Shown: positions 7,956-16,789, counted from the first letter of the stretch. The stretch is DNA of 64,000 bases from Kaustia mangrovi (GCF_015482775.1 NZ_CP058214.1:558001-622000), one strand, 5' to 3'. The notes: generated from the sequence alone by a model not told the origin. Translations and numbers: made by a program.

Positions 7956-8666
7956 CTACCGGCTCGTCACGGCCTCGTTCCGGGTCAGCGAAATGACGAT
8001 CCGGCACACCGCCACCGTTTCGCGCGTATAATGGGATGGCGCTTCCATGACCTGGCGGCAGGTCGTCTTCACCCGAACCTTCTCTCCCCGGCTGAGAAGC
8101 GCATAGCGGGTCGCCGCGGTCTCCGGGGTCAGTCCGCCAAGACCGGGTGCGGCGCTGCCGGAGCCGGCATCGCCGGGCGCTCCCGTCCCGGTGCCGGTTC
8201 CCGTGCCGTCGCCTGTGCCAACGCTGACACCGAGGGACGAACTGCCGACGCTCGCGCCCACGCTCGCCCCCACGCCCTCGCTGCCGACACTCGCGCCGAC
8301 ACTGGCACCCAATCCTGCGTCGCCGCCGACATTGGCCCCCACGCCCGCACCGATTCCCTCGCTGCCGACGCTGGCGCCCACGCCCGCGCCAATGCCGTTG
8401 TCTCCACCCACATTGGCTCCGACATTCGCGCCGAGATTGCCGCCGCTACCGCCGACGCTGGCGCCGACGCCGATCCCGTTGTCGCCGCCGACATTCGCTC
8501 CGACGCCGATACCGTCCCCGCCAATGCCGATCCCGATGCCAATGCCGCCGTCGCCGCCAAGACTGGCGCCGAGCTCGGCCGCGTAGGCCGGCGTGCCGGC
8601 AAAAAGCGCACAGGCCAATGCGAGGGCCGGCGCGGCGCGCTTCCGCGAGATTTGTGAGCCGCCCAT
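7956..8666 (-). CDS. Secreted glycine-rich repeat protein with conserved cysteine-bearing C-terminus
   Basis: A 236-residue protein with a signal peptide (ALALACALFAGTPAYA, cleavage near residue 27). About 130 residues follow of imperfect repeats built on GVGASVGGDNGIG, alternating small and beta-branched residues. A GTGTGTG stretch and a non-repetitive ~60-residue tail end the protein. The tail contains RYALLSRGEKVRVKTTCR and a second cysteine (VAVCRIVISL). The alternating pattern suggests a beta-rich fibre or solenoid on the cell surface, but no family is recognised. The start at 8666 is chosen because the basic/hydrophobic signal begins there. The gene lies downstream of, and on the same strand as, the FecR-domain gene. 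Confidence 0.7.
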   Translation of the reverse strand: MGGSQISRKRAAPALALACALFAGTPAYAAELGASLGGDGGIGIGIGIGGDGIGVGANVGGDNGIGVGASVGGSGGNLGANVGANVGGDNGIGAGVGASVGSEGIGAGVGANVGGDAGLGASVGASVGSEGVGASVGASVGSSSLGVSVGTGDGTGTGTGTGAPGDAGSGSAAPGLGGLTPETAATRYALLSRGEKVRVKTTCRQVMEAPSHYTRETVAVCRIVISLTRNEAVTSR

Positions 8667-8875
8667 CGTGCTTCTCCCCAGCCAATACTTGAAAAGACAG
8701 GACGAGCTGACAATTCTAGGGAAAAACAACATCCAAACAATCTGAATATTCTCAAGATCAATTCGGTAGCGTGGAAATCCGGGAGGCGGATATGAGAAGC
8801 GGCCCGGACGACAGGCATCCAGGCCGCATGAATCGGGGAGAAGAGAGCGCGGCCACACCGGGCAGCGATGCGCGC

Positions 8876-9817
8876 CTATGGACGCCCGCCGCCGCGTCCG
8901 CCACCGCGCCCGTTGCCCCGGCCACCACCGGCCGTATCGCCACGACCGACATCGCCGCCGCCGAAACCGCCGCCGCCCGGCGATTCGCCGGCCCCGCCGA
9001 CACCCTTGTTATTGCCCGGATTTCCTGGTCCGCCGCTGATGCCGGAGGCAGGGCCCGCCGGTGCGGATGCAGGCTCGGCGCGAGCCGGCGACGACGGTGC
9101 CGCCCCGGCACGCCGCAGGATGTTGGCACAGCGCGGCGCACCGCCAACGCGGAAGCGCGACACCAGGTTTCTCTGGCCGGTCAGGAACGGAAAGGCCGCC
9201 GCCATGGACAGCGATCCAATCACCGGCTTCTCGATCCCCCGGCCCTCCTCCACGAAGCCGCGCCGGGCATCGACCACCGCCATCTCGCAGGGATTGTCGA
9301 GCACACGGCATCTCTGGGCCCGGTCGCACACGCGGATTCGGCCCTTCAGGATCATGACGGCCGTCTGGCCGCCGCGTCCGACATACATGTCGAAGGCTGT
9401 GCCCTGAATGCCCATGGTCGAGGCGGGACTGCGTATGTGATAGGCTTGGCTCGGGCTCGACCCACTGATGAAACGGAATGCGCCCTTGAGCGCCGTCACC
9501 GTCGCCGACTTCACGGTGCCGCGCGGGGTGTAGACGAACTCGTCGAGCACGATCTGTGCCCCCGGCCCCACGACAATCTTGGTTGAATCGAGGAACTCGA
9601 TCTGGCCCCGGCTCTGCGACCGGGCCCTGATGCGATCCCTGAAATGGACACCGTCCCCGGTCTTCAATCGGACCGCCCCGCCCGACGCGGATCTCACGAC
9701 GACATTCTCGATCGAGACGGCTCGTCCGATCATTTCCGGTGCCGTCTGCCCGCTCGCTGCGGTCAGAACCAGGGCCGGCATGGCGCAGATGGCTGCGCGA
9801 AAGCTCCCCCAACGCAT
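8876..9817 (-). CDS. FecR-domain exported protein with glycine-rich tail
   Basis: A 313-residue exported protein with a signal peptide (AAICAMPALVLTAASGQTA). The FecR domain spans roughly residues 45-160 (VRLKTGDGVHFRDRI, FLDSTKIVVGPGAQIVLDEF, SPASTMGIQGTAFDMYV). A predicted stalk with CRVLDNPCEMAV follows, then a ~70-residue Gly/Arg-rich tail. AGGAGG is placed ideally before 9817. Stand-alone FecR proteins without a sigma factor occur in many alphaproteobacteria and are thought to be envelope ligand or structural proteins. No fecI-type sigma factor or TonB receptor is next to it. Confidence 0.82.
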   Translation of the reverse strand: MRWGSFRAAICAMPALVLTAASGQTAPEMIGRAVSIENVVVRSASGGAVRLKTGDGVHFRDRIRARSQSRGQIEFLDSTKIVVGPGAQIVLDEFVYTPRGTVKSATVTALKGAFRFISGSSPSQAYHIRSPASTMGIQGTAFDMYVGRGGQTAVMILKGRIRVCDRAQRCRVLDNPCEMAVVDARRGFVEEGRGIEKPVIGSLSMAAAFPFLTGQRNLVSRFRVGGAPRCANILRRAGAAPSSPARAEPASAPAGPASGISGGPGNPGNNKGVGGAGESPGGGGFGGGDVGRGDTAGGGRGNGRGGGRGGGRP

Positions 9818-10030
9818 AGCGAACCTCCTGGTTCGCCCCGGTCTTTGTTTTTCCAAAGAACTTTCAGATTATCCTAAATTTCGAAATAACGCATCACCTT
9901 TTCTGCTATACTGCCGGTAGTCAAAAAAGCTTCTGCACGCCCCGCCGGTATCGGCATGGAGACTGATGGATAGCCCGCAAGATCCCGCATATACTGTGTC
10001 TCCTTGGGTGGAAAACCGGGGAACTGCAAG

Positions 10031-10258
10031 ATGAACCGCGACCGGATCGGGTCCTGCCTCCCGGAAAGACTGCACCCCTTCTCCAGAAACGTGCTCGATC
10101 TCTATCTGTCCGGCGCGCTCGACACGGCTGCGTTCCTGCGGTGGTTCCACATGCCGAACAGCACTTACCTGCCGGTCGCCGAATGCATCGTGGCACGGCT
10201 CGATCCTGCCTATCGCCCCGGGGCGCCGGACAGGGCGCGCCGCTCGCTCAGGGGCTGA
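10031..10258 (+). CDS. Small conserved-looking protein of unknown function
   Basis: A 75-residue reading frame with strongly GC-rich third positions and GGGGAA upstream of the ATG. The region around residues 25-55 (VLDLYLSGALDTAAFLRWFH, then PVAECIVARLDP) looks like a compact helical protein. It is divergent from the FecR gene across ~210 AT-richer bases that must hold both promoters. I do not recognise a family. An in-frame GTG/ATG nine codons upstream is possible but has no ribosome site. Confidence 0.5.
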   Translation: MNRDRIGSCLPERLHPFSRNVLDLYLSGALDTAAFLRWFHMPNSTYLPVAECIVARLDPAYRPGAPDRARRSLRG

Positions 10259-10350
10259 CAGGCCCCGCCGGGCCGGGTTGACGCGCGCACGCCCGGCACC
10301 GAACATGGCCGGCCAGAGACGGGATGCTCTCGCGAGAAGGGAACGGGGCC

Positions 10351-10917
10351 ATGGATCCATTCATCCGCTGGTACGACGACGCGCTCGATCCGAAGCTGTG
10401 CCGGGACATCATCGCCCGGTTCGACGGCGACCGGCGCGTGGTTGTCGGCAAGGTCTCCGGAAATATGGGCCCGGAGGTCGACCTCGCCGGCAAGCAGACC
10501 AGCGAGCTGATCCTGCCCGACGACGGCTGGAGCGACGTCAAGCAGGCCCTCCAGGCGAGCCTCGGCCAGTGGCTCGGGCACTATCAGGCGGATGTGAAAT
10601 TCCTCGCCGGCAGCGACCACAAGGACCTCCATGCCGAGCCCCTGCGCATCAAGAAATACGAGGTCGGCGGCCAGTTCTCCTGGCATATCGACTGCAACTC
10701 CTCGCAGAACCAGACCCGCTGCCTGGCTGTCCAGTGGTACTTCAACACGGTGGACAAGGGCGGCCATACCGAGTTCGAGGACCAGGCCATGAGCATCAAG
10801 CCCGAGGAGGGCCGCCTCGCCTTCTTTCCCGTGGGCTGGACCTACCGCCACCGCGGCGCACCGCCGGAAAGCGGCCCGAAATATGTCTGCACGACCTTCA
10901 TCCACCGCAGGTTCTGA
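10351..10917 (+). CDS. 2-oxoglutarate/Fe(II) dioxygenase, prolyl-4-hydroxylase type
   Basis: A 188-residue oxygenase. The double-stranded beta-helix shows the iron triad: HID in FSWHIDCNSSQN (near residue 110) and the distal His in YRHRGAPP, with KYVCTTF beyond it as the likely 2-oxoglutarate-binding part. AGAAGGGA lies upstream of 10351; the nine codons before it belong to the leader. The substrate (protein or small molecule) is unknown. It follows the small gene at 10031 on the same strand with a ~90-base gap. Confidence 0.85.
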   Translation: MDPFIRWYDDALDPKLCRDIIARFDGDRRVVVGKVSGNMGPEVDLAGKQTSELILPDDGWSDVKQALQASLGQWLGHYQADVKFLAGSDHKDLHAEPLRIKKYEVGGQFSWHIDCNSSQNQTRCLAVQWYFNTVDKGGHTEFEDQAMSIKPEEGRLAFFPVGWTYRHRGAPPESGPKYVCTTFIHRRF

Positions 10918-11040
10918 CCACCCCCCGCAAGACGTCAAGGCGGCTTGCCTCGCCGCCGGCGCATGGGTAGGTTTGAAGCCCGACAGGCACGCGCCTCTTC
11001 CCGCACGGCGTGGACGTTCCGTCATGGCGGACGCGACCCC

Positions 11041-12114
11041 ATGCCCACAAATGATCAGAAGCCGGCAATGGATATCAGGAACAGCGTAATCGACGCGATC
11101 GGCAACACGCCGCTCATCAAGCTCAAGCAGGCCTCCGAGCTGACCGGATGCACGATCCTCGGCAAGGCGGAGTTCATGAATCCGGGCCAGTCGGTGAAGG
11201 ACCGCGCGGCCCTGTTCATCATCAAGGACGCGCTGGAGAAGGGCAAGCTCTCGCCCGGCGGCGTGGTGGTGGAAGGCACCGCCGGCAATACCGGCATCGG
11301 GCTCGCCATGGTCGACAACGCGCTGGGCTTCCGCACCGTCATCGTGATCCCCGAAACCCAGTCGCAGGAGAAGAAGGACACGCTGCGCCTCATGGGCGCG
11401 GAGCTGGTGGAAGTGCCGGCGGTCCCCTACCGGAACCCGAACAACTACGTGAAATATTCCGCCCGCCTCGCCGAGACGATGAATGCGCGCGAGCCGAACG
11501 GCGCGATCTGGGCGAACCAGTTCGACAATGTCGCCAACCGGCGCGCCCATTACGAGACGACGGCGGTGGAGATCTGGGAGCAGACCGACGGCAAGGTGGA
11601 CGGCTTCGTGTCCGCCGTCGGTTCGGGCGGCACGCTCGGCGGCATCAGCGACCGGCTGAAGGAATACAGCAGCGACGTGAAGATCGCGCTCGCCGATCCC
11701 ATGGGCGCGGCGCTCTACAATTTCTACGCCCATGGCGAGCTGAAGGCGGAAGGCTCCTCCATCACCGAGGGCATCGGCCAGGGCCGCATCACGAAGAACA
11801 TCGAGGGTGCCGCCGTCGACATGGCCTACCAGATCCCGGATGCCGAGGCGCTGCCGGTGATCTTCGACCTCCTGGTCCATGAGGGCCTGTGCGTCGGCGG
11901 CTCGAGCGGCATCAATGTCGCCGGCGCCATCCGGCTCGCGCGCGAGCTGGGGCCCAGCCACACCATCGTGACGCTCCTGTGCGACCATGGCACGCGCTAC
12001 CAGTCCAAGCTCTTCAACCCGGCCTTCCTGCGCGAGAAGGGCCTGCCCGTACCGGAATGGATGGAACGCGGCCCCACCGGCATCCCGACCGTCTTCGAAG
12101 AGGTGGAGGCATGA
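11041..12114 (+). CDS. cysK: Cysteine synthase (O-acetylserine sulfhydrylase family)
   Basis: A PLP enzyme of 357 residues that makes cysteine from O-acetylserine and sulfide, in the cytoplasm. The Schiff-base lysine is in NPGQSVKDRA (Lys53 from this start). The substrate/phosphate loops EGTAGNTGIG and GSGGTLGG are intact, and the C-terminal GGSSGINVAGA is present. The ATG at 11068 (MDIRNSVID) is an equally possible start and matches the usual N-terminus of the family; neither has a strong ribosome site. It overlaps the AlaX gene (ATGA), so the two are co-translated. Confidence 0.9.
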   Translation: MPTNDQKPAMDIRNSVIDAIGNTPLIKLKQASELTGCTILGKAEFMNPGQSVKDRAALFIIKDALEKGKLSPGGVVVEGTAGNTGIGLAMVDNALGFRTVIVIPETQSQEKKDTLRLMGAELVEVPAVPYRNPNNYVKYSARLAETMNAREPNGAIWANQFDNVANRRAHYETTAVEIWEQTDGKVDGFVSAVGSGGTLGGISDRLKEYSSDVKIALADPMGAALYNFYAHGELKAEGSSITEGIGQGRITKNIEGAAVDMAYQIPDAEALPVIFDLLVHEGLCVGGSSGINVAGAIRLARELGPSHTIVTLLCDHGTRYQSKLFNPAFLREKGLPVPEWMERGPTGIPTVFEEVEA

Positions 12115-12833
12115 CCGAGCTCGTCTTCCGCGACACTCCCTATGCCCGCGACGTGGAGGCCAAGGTCGTGGGGGTCAACGAGCGCGGCGGCATCGTGCTC
12201 GACCGTACGATCTTCTATGCGACGGGTGGTGGCCAGCCCGGCGATTGCGGCCTTCTGGAGGTCGAGGGGCTCGGCACCGTGCCCATTGCCACCACCGTCT
12301 ATGACGAGGCGCGCGAGATCGTCCATGTACCGGCCGAGGGCGCGGACCTGCCCGAGCCCGGAACGCCCGTGCGCGCGGTGCTCGACTGGGAGCGTCGGCA
12401 TCGCCACATGCGCATGCATACCTGCCTCCATCTCCTGTGTGCGGTGCTCCCCTTTCCCGTCACCGGCGGCCAGATCGGCGCGGATGCCGCGCGGCTCGAC
12501 TTCGACATCCAGGATGCGAGCCTTGCCGACAAGGAGGAGCTGACCCGGCAGCTCAACGCGCTCATCGGCGAGGATCATGGCGTGAGCGAACGCTGGATCG
12601 CGGACGAGGAGCTCGCCGCCCAGCCCGAGCTCGTGCGCACCATGTCGGTCAAGCCGCCCATGGGCTCCGGCCGCGTACGCCTCGTCGCCATCGGGGAGGC
12701 CGGCGCGGTCGACCTCCAGCCCTGCGGCGGCACCCATGTCGCCTCGACGGCGGAGATCGGCACTGTCGTGGTCGCCAAGATCGAGAAGAAGGGGCGCCAG
12801 AACCGCCGGGTGCGGGTCGCATTCGCGGATTGA
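12111..12833 (+). CDS. Alanyl-tRNA editing protein, AlaX type
   Basis: A free-standing editing domain of 240 residues related to the second half of alanyl-tRNA synthetase. It hydrolyses mischarged Ser- or Gly-tRNA(Ala). The zinc-binding pairs are HMRMHTCLH (near residue 100) and CGGTHV (near residue 205). The N-terminal beta-barrel carries YATGGGQPGD. GAGGTGGAGG precedes the ATG inside the cysK stop. Coupling to cysK links serine-derived metabolism with quality control against serine mischarging; this is inference from context. Confidence 0.9.
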   Translation: MTELVFRDTPYARDVEAKVVGVNERGGIVLDRTIFYATGGGQPGDCGLLEVEGLGTVPIATTVYDEAREIVHVPAEGADLPEPGTPVRAVLDWERRHRHMRMHTCLHLLCAVLPFPVTGGQIGADAARLDFDIQDASLADKEELTRQLNALIGEDHGVSERWIADEELAAQPELVRTMSVKPPMGSGRVRLVAIGEAGAVDLQPCGGTHVASTAEIGTVVVAKIEKKGRQNRRVRVAFAD

Positions 12834-12858
12834 CCGGGACGGCGCGGAGGAGAACGGA

Positions 12859-13335
12859 ATGAAGCTTGAGGGATCCTGCCGTTGCGGCGCGGTGCGCTTC
12901 TCGCTCAAGGCGTACGCGCCCTGCCCCTATATGCGCTGCTACTGTTCCATCTGCCGCAAGACGGCGGGCGGTGGCGGCTATGCGATCAATCTCGGCGCGA
13001 GAGCCGACACGCTGACGGTGGAGGGCGAGGACGCGATCGCCATGTTCCACGCCGTGATCGATGGCGAGGAGAGCCCCGGCGAGCGCCGCTTCTGCCGGCA
13101 TTGCGGCAGCGCGCTCTGGGTCTCAGATCCGCGCTGGCCGGAGCTCGTCCACCCCTTCGCCTCCGCCATCGACACGCCGCTTCCCACCCCACCGGAGACG
13201 GTGCATATCATGCTGGCCCATGCGGCCGACTGGGCGAAGCCCGAACGCGTCGAGGGCGACCGCTATTTTGACGGCTATCCGGACCAGTCCCTTGAGGACT
13301 GGCACAGGACCCACGGCCTTCTCGACAACGCTTGA
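12859..13335 (+). CDS. GFA-family (glutathione-dependent formaldehyde-activating-like) zinc protein
   Basis: A 158-residue protein with the Mss4-like/GFA cysteine set: CRCG at the N-terminus, CYCSICRKT (near residues 30-40) and FCRHCGSALW (near residues 78-87). GGAGGAGAA precedes the ATG at 12859. GFA members bind zinc and in some cases catalyse S-hydroxymethyl-glutathione formation; most have no demonstrated activity. It sits 25 bases after the AlaX gene in the same operon. Confidence 0.88.
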   Translation: MKLEGSCRCGAVRFSLKAYAPCPYMRCYCSICRKTAGGGGYAINLGARADTLTVEGEDAIAMFHAVIDGEESPGERRFCRHCGSALWVSDPRWPELVHPFASAIDTPLPTPPETVHIMLAHAADWAKPERVEGDRYFDGYPDQSLEDWHRTHGLLDNA

Positions 13336-13363
13336 CCACCGACCAAGGAGAGAAACGGCGACC

Positions 13364-14224
13364 ATGGCGGCACCCGATCGTGAGGACAATCTGGTCTCCA
13401 CCGACTGGCTCCAGAGCCATCTGAACGCACCCGATCTCGTGGTGCTCGACGCGTCGTGGCACCTGCCGACGGAAAACCGCGATGCGCGCGCGGACTATCT
13501 CGCCGAGCACATTCCGGGCGCCCTGTTCTTCGATATCGACGAGGTCTCCGACAAGGACAATCCGCTGCCCCACATGCTGCCGCCGGCGGAGGCGTTCTCC
13601 GCGCGCATGCGGCGGCTCGGCATCGGCGACGGCAAGCGCGTCGTGTGCTACGACAGCAAGGGCATCTATTCGGCCGCGCGCGCCTGGTGGATGTTCAAGG
13701 TCTTCGGCCACAACGACGTGGCGGTGCTCGACGGCGGGCTGAAGAAATGGAAGGCGGAGGACCGCCCGCTCGAAGAGGGCGATCCCGCCCCGCGCCAGGA
13801 GCGCCACTTCACGGCCCGCTTCCAGTCCATGCTGGTGCGCGACAAGACGGAGGTCGCGCATGCCCTCGAAACGGGGCGCGCGCAGGTCGCCGATGCGCGC
13901 TCGCCCTCGCGCTTTTCCGGCAGCGAGCCCGAGCCCCGCGCGGAGCTGCGGTCCGGCCACATGCCCGGCGCCTGCAACGTGCATTACGCAAAGCTTCTCA
14001 ATGCGGACGGCACAATGAAGAGCGCACAGGACATCCGCGCGGTCTTCGCCGACGCCGGCGTCGATCTCTCCCGTCCGGTCGTCACGAGCTGCGGCTCCGG
14101 CGTCACCGCGGCCATCCTCACGCTGGGCCTCGATCTCGCCGGCCATCGCGACAACGCGCTCTATGACGGCTCGTGGGCGGAATGGGGCGCCGATACCGCC
14201 CTGCCCGTGACCACGGGAGATTGA
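13364..14224 (+). CDS. sseA: 3-mercaptopyruvate/thiosulfate sulfurtransferase
   Basis: A 286-residue two-domain rhodanese. The N-terminal inactive domain carries DARADYLAEHIPGALFFDID. The C-terminal catalytic domain has the persulfide cysteine in the loop CGSGVTA (Cys near 243), the signature of mercaptopyruvate sulfurtransferases rather than thiosulfate-specific rhodaneses (CRKGVT). AAGGAGAG lies upstream of 13364. As fourth gene of the cysK run it fits cysteine or mercaptopyruvate turnover. Confidence 0.92.
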   Translation: MAAPDREDNLVSTDWLQSHLNAPDLVVLDASWHLPTENRDARADYLAEHIPGALFFDIDEVSDKDNPLPHMLPPAEAFSARMRRLGIGDGKRVVCYDSKGIYSAARAWWMFKVFGHNDVAVLDGGLKKWKAEDRPLEEGDPAPRQERHFTARFQSMLVRDKTEVAHALETGRAQVADARSPSRFSGSEPEPRAELRSGHMPGACNVHYAKLLNADGTMKSAQDIRAVFADAGVDLSRPVVTSCGSGVTAAILTLGLDLAGHRDNALYDGSWAEWGADTALPVTTGD

Positions 14225-14232
14225 GGGGCCCC

Positions 14233-14760
14233 ATGACCCGCACCATCGACACCGTCGTCACCTTCCTGGAGATGACCGAGCAGCCGTCGCTCGTCGACAT
14301 CCACCCGCCGGTCAACCTGAAGGTCGCGCTGATGCGGGCGGAGGAGATTCCGGTGCACTTCTACCGCTATCTCTACGACACGGTGGGGACGGGCCTTTAC
14401 TGGATCGACCGCAAGGTGCTGAGCGACGAGGCGCTGGCGAACATCATCCACGACGAGAATGTGGAGGTCTTCGTCGCCTACGGCCACGGCGTGCCGGCCG
14501 GCTTCTTCGAGATCGACGCGCGCAAGCCGGAGGAGGTCTGGCTCGCCTATTTCGGCATCGTCCCCGATTTCCAGGGCCAGGGCGTGGGCAAATGGCTTCT
14601 GGCGGAGGCGATCGGCACGGCCTGGGCCAAGGGCCCTGAGCGCGTGCGGGTGGAGACCTGCACGCTCGACCATCCCCGCGCCCTCGCGCTCTACCAGCGC
14701 ATGGGGTTCGTGCCCTATGCCCAGGAGGACAAGACCATGGAGGTGCCGGACACCGCCTGA
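14233..14760 (+). CDS. GNAT-family N-acetyltransferase
   Basis: A 175-residue acyl-CoA-dependent acetyltransferase. The acetyl-CoA loop is VPDFQGQGVGKWLLAEA (near residues 113-130), followed by RVRVETCTLDHPRALALYQR and the GFVPY end typical of GNATs. It starts 8 bases after sseA and is the last gene of the cysK operon. The acceptor is unknown. Confidence 0.87.
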   Translation: MTRTIDTVVTFLEMTEQPSLVDIHPPVNLKVALMRAEEIPVHFYRYLYDTVGTGLYWIDRKVLSDEALANIIHDENVEVFVAYGHGVPAGFFEIDARKPEEVWLAYFGIVPDFQGQGVGKWLLAEAIGTAWAKGPERVRVETCTLDHPRALALYQRMGFVPYAQEDKTMEVPDTA

Positions 14761-14770
14761 CGCGCGGCCC

Positions 14771-14974
14771 TCAGAACCGCCCGATCAGCCAGAGGACGAG
14801 CGACAGCGCCGCGCTGATCACGAGCGATGAGGCAAGCGGCAGGTAGAGGGTGAAGCCCTCCCTCTCGATCACGATGTCGCCGGGCAGATGCCCCAGGCCG
14901 ATCCGGGCGAGCAGCGGCCAGAGGAGGCCGGCGGTGACGAGGATCAGCCCGAAGATGATCAGAAGTTTACCCAT
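14771..14974 (-). CDS. DUF2905 small membrane protein
   Basis: A 67-residue protein with two transmembrane helices (KLLIIFGLILVTAGLLWPLL and SLVISAALSLVLWLIG) flanking the conserved LGHLPGDIVIEREGF core, which defines DUF2905. It is convergent with the GNAT gene (10-base gap). Function unknown. Confidence 0.9.
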   Translation of the reverse strand: MGKLLIIFGLILVTAGLLWPLLARIGLGHLPGDIVIEREGFTLYLPLASSLVISAALSLVLWLIGRF

Positions 14975-15075
14975 GATACCCGGAAGATAGGACGCCTCTT
15001 AAGCCGATCAAGCCACCCTCCCCGCCCGGCCGCTCGCCGACCGATACCCGCCGACAGAAGAGGACCTGCCCGACC

Positions 15076-16302
15076 ATGCTCGCGCCCGATCTGCGTCCCG
15101 AACTGCGATGGCTCTCGAGCGGCTTCCTCCTCACCCTGTGCTCGGGCTTCGGCCAGACCTATTTCATCGCCCTGTTCACCGGCCATCTGAAGGCCGACCT
15201 CTCGATGAGCGACGGCGATGTCGGCACGCTCTACATGATCGGCACGCTGGCGAGCGCCGCGCTGCTGACCTGGGCGGGCAAGTTCGCCGACACCGTCTCC
15301 ATACGCTGGCTCGGCGTCGGGGTCATGGGCGGCCTTGCCGCGACATCCCTGCTCATGGCCTCGGTCGCCTCCGCCTGGACGCTCGCCGTGGCGTTCTTCG
15401 GCCTCAGATTCTTTGGCCAGGGCATGCTCACCCATGTGGCCATGACGGCCATGGGCCGCTGGTTCAACCGCAAGCGCGGGCGCGCGGTTTCCATCGCCGC
15501 GCTCGGCCTCTCCGCAAGCGAGGCGGCGTTCCCGATCCTCGCGGTCGCGGCCATCGGCCTCGTCGGCTGGCGCCAGACATGGGTTCTCGCCGCCGCTGCC
15601 CTCGTCGTGCTCGCCGTGCCCGCACTGATCGCCCTGCTCGGCCATGAGCGCAAGCCCGGGGCGACCCTCCAGCGCACGGGCGAAAGCGACGACGGGACGC
15701 CTCCCCGGCACGAATGGACGCGCGGCGAAGTGCTGAAGAGTCCGCTCTTCTACGCCCTGATGCCGGGCATCCTCGCACCGCCCTTCATCCTGACCGCCAT
15801 CTTCTTCAACCAGGCGGTGATCGTGGAGATCAAGGGCTGGGAGCTGTCGTGGTTCGCGGCGAGCTTCCCGATCCTCGCCGGCGCCAATGTCGTCTCCGCG
15901 CTGACCGCGGGCTGGCTTGTGGACCGGATCGGCGCACGCCACCTCCTGCCCGCCCTGCTCGTGCCCCTGGGGCTCTCCGCGCTCGTCCTCGCCTATGCGG
16001 CGAACCCCTTCGTGCTGCCCGTGGTCATGGCGCTTGTCGGGCTGGTGCTCGGCAGCGCGGCGACGGTCCAGGGCGCGCTGTGGGCCGAGCTCTACGGCAC
16101 GCGGCATCTCGGCGCGATCCGGTCCGTCGTCGTCTCCGGCGTGGTCTTCGGCTCCGCCCTGTCGCCGGCGTTGACCGGCATCCTGATCGATGCCGGCGTG
16201 GCGCTGGAGACGCAGCTTCTCGCCATGGCGATCTATTCCTTCGCCACAGCAGGCTGGATGGCCCTGCTCGGACCGAGGCTCACCCGGCTGGCGACCGCCT
16301 GA
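15076..16302 (+). CDS. MFS transporter
   Basis: A 12-helix major facilitator permease of 408 residues. The inter-helix loop between helices 2 and 3 reads GKFADTVSIRWLGVG, and a large central basic loop falls near residues 190-215 (GHERKPGATLQRTG). The second half repeats the loop as AGWLVDRIGARHLLP. It resembles monocarboxylate/OFA-like MFS members, with the substrate unknown. The last 23 bases overlap the convergent DUF2165 gene. Confidence 0.85.
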   Translation: MLAPDLRPELRWLSSGFLLTLCSGFGQTYFIALFTGHLKADLSMSDGDVGTLYMIGTLASAALLTWAGKFADTVSIRWLGVGVMGGLAATSLLMASVASAWTLAVAFFGLRFFGQGMLTHVAMTAMGRWFNRKRGRAVSIAALGLSASEAAFPILAVAAIGLVGWRQTWVLAAAALVVLAVPALIALLGHERKPGATLQRTGESDDGTPPRHEWTRGEVLKSPLFYALMPGILAPPFILTAIFFNQAVIVEIKGWELSWFAASFPILAGANVVSALTAGWLVDRIGARHLLPALLVPLGLSALVLAYAANPFVLPVVMALVGLVLGSAATVQGALWAELYGTRHLGAIRSVVVSGVVFGSALSPALTGILIDAGVALETQLLAMAIYSFATAGWMALLGPRLTRLATA

Positions 16303-16789
16303 GCTCGCCGTCGCGGGCGTTGAGATAGACGAGCACGAGGCCGATGCAGACGATGAAGCGGAAGGCGGCCTGCTGGCCGTTCCAGGTCTGCGACTGCCAC
16401 ATGAGGAACCATTCCGCCCCGACCGTCATGAAGCCGAAGAACCACAGTGCGAAGCCGAGGGTGAGCCCGCAGACCGCAAGCCGCTTGGCCGCGTTGAAGC
16501 GGTCGGCATCGCTCCGCGACGCGGCAAGCAGGGCCAGCGCGCCGAGCACGCACAGGCCACCCGTCACCAGCTCGCCAATGATAATCAGCCAATAGGCGGC
16601 ATGGTGCACCGTCTCGTCGGTGATCGCGCGCCACATCAGGGCATTGTCCGGAAAGGTCGTGTCCATGGACAGGACATGCTGGACGAAGGCGAAATTGGAC
16701 TCGTAGTCGACAATGTTGTTCGCTCCGACCAGCAGCGCGAACAGGCCGATCAGCAAGACGAGAAGCGCCTTCGAAAGCCGTATCGTCAT
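16280..16789 (-). CDS. DUF2165 integral membrane protein
   Basis: A 169-residue protein with four predicted transmembrane helices. It matches DUF2165 in GANNIVDYESNFAFVQHVLS and in the MDTTFP and WRAI segments between helices 1 and 2. The family is described as small integral membrane proteins without assigned function. It converges on the MFS gene with a 23-base overlap. Confidence 0.88.
   Translation of the reverse strand: MTIRLSKALLVLLIGLFALLVGANNIVDYESNFAFVQHVLSMDTTFPDNALMWRAITDETVHHAAYWLIIIGELVTGGLCVLGALALLAASRSDADRFNAAKRLAVCGLTLGFALWFFGFMTVGAEWFLMWQSQTWNGQQAAFRFIVCIGLVLVYLNARDGELRRSPAG

Noticed and set aside
8230-8560. Possible CRISPR-like or VNTR array
   Set aside because: The DNA repeats are imperfect, in coding phase and have no spacers. 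They encode the glycine-rich peptide repeat.
8191-8586. Proline/threonine-rich plus-strand frame (APTLAPTPSLP repeats)
   Set aside because: It is the reverse complement of the glycine-rich repeat gene, which has a signal peptide and conserved tail. The plus frame has neither.
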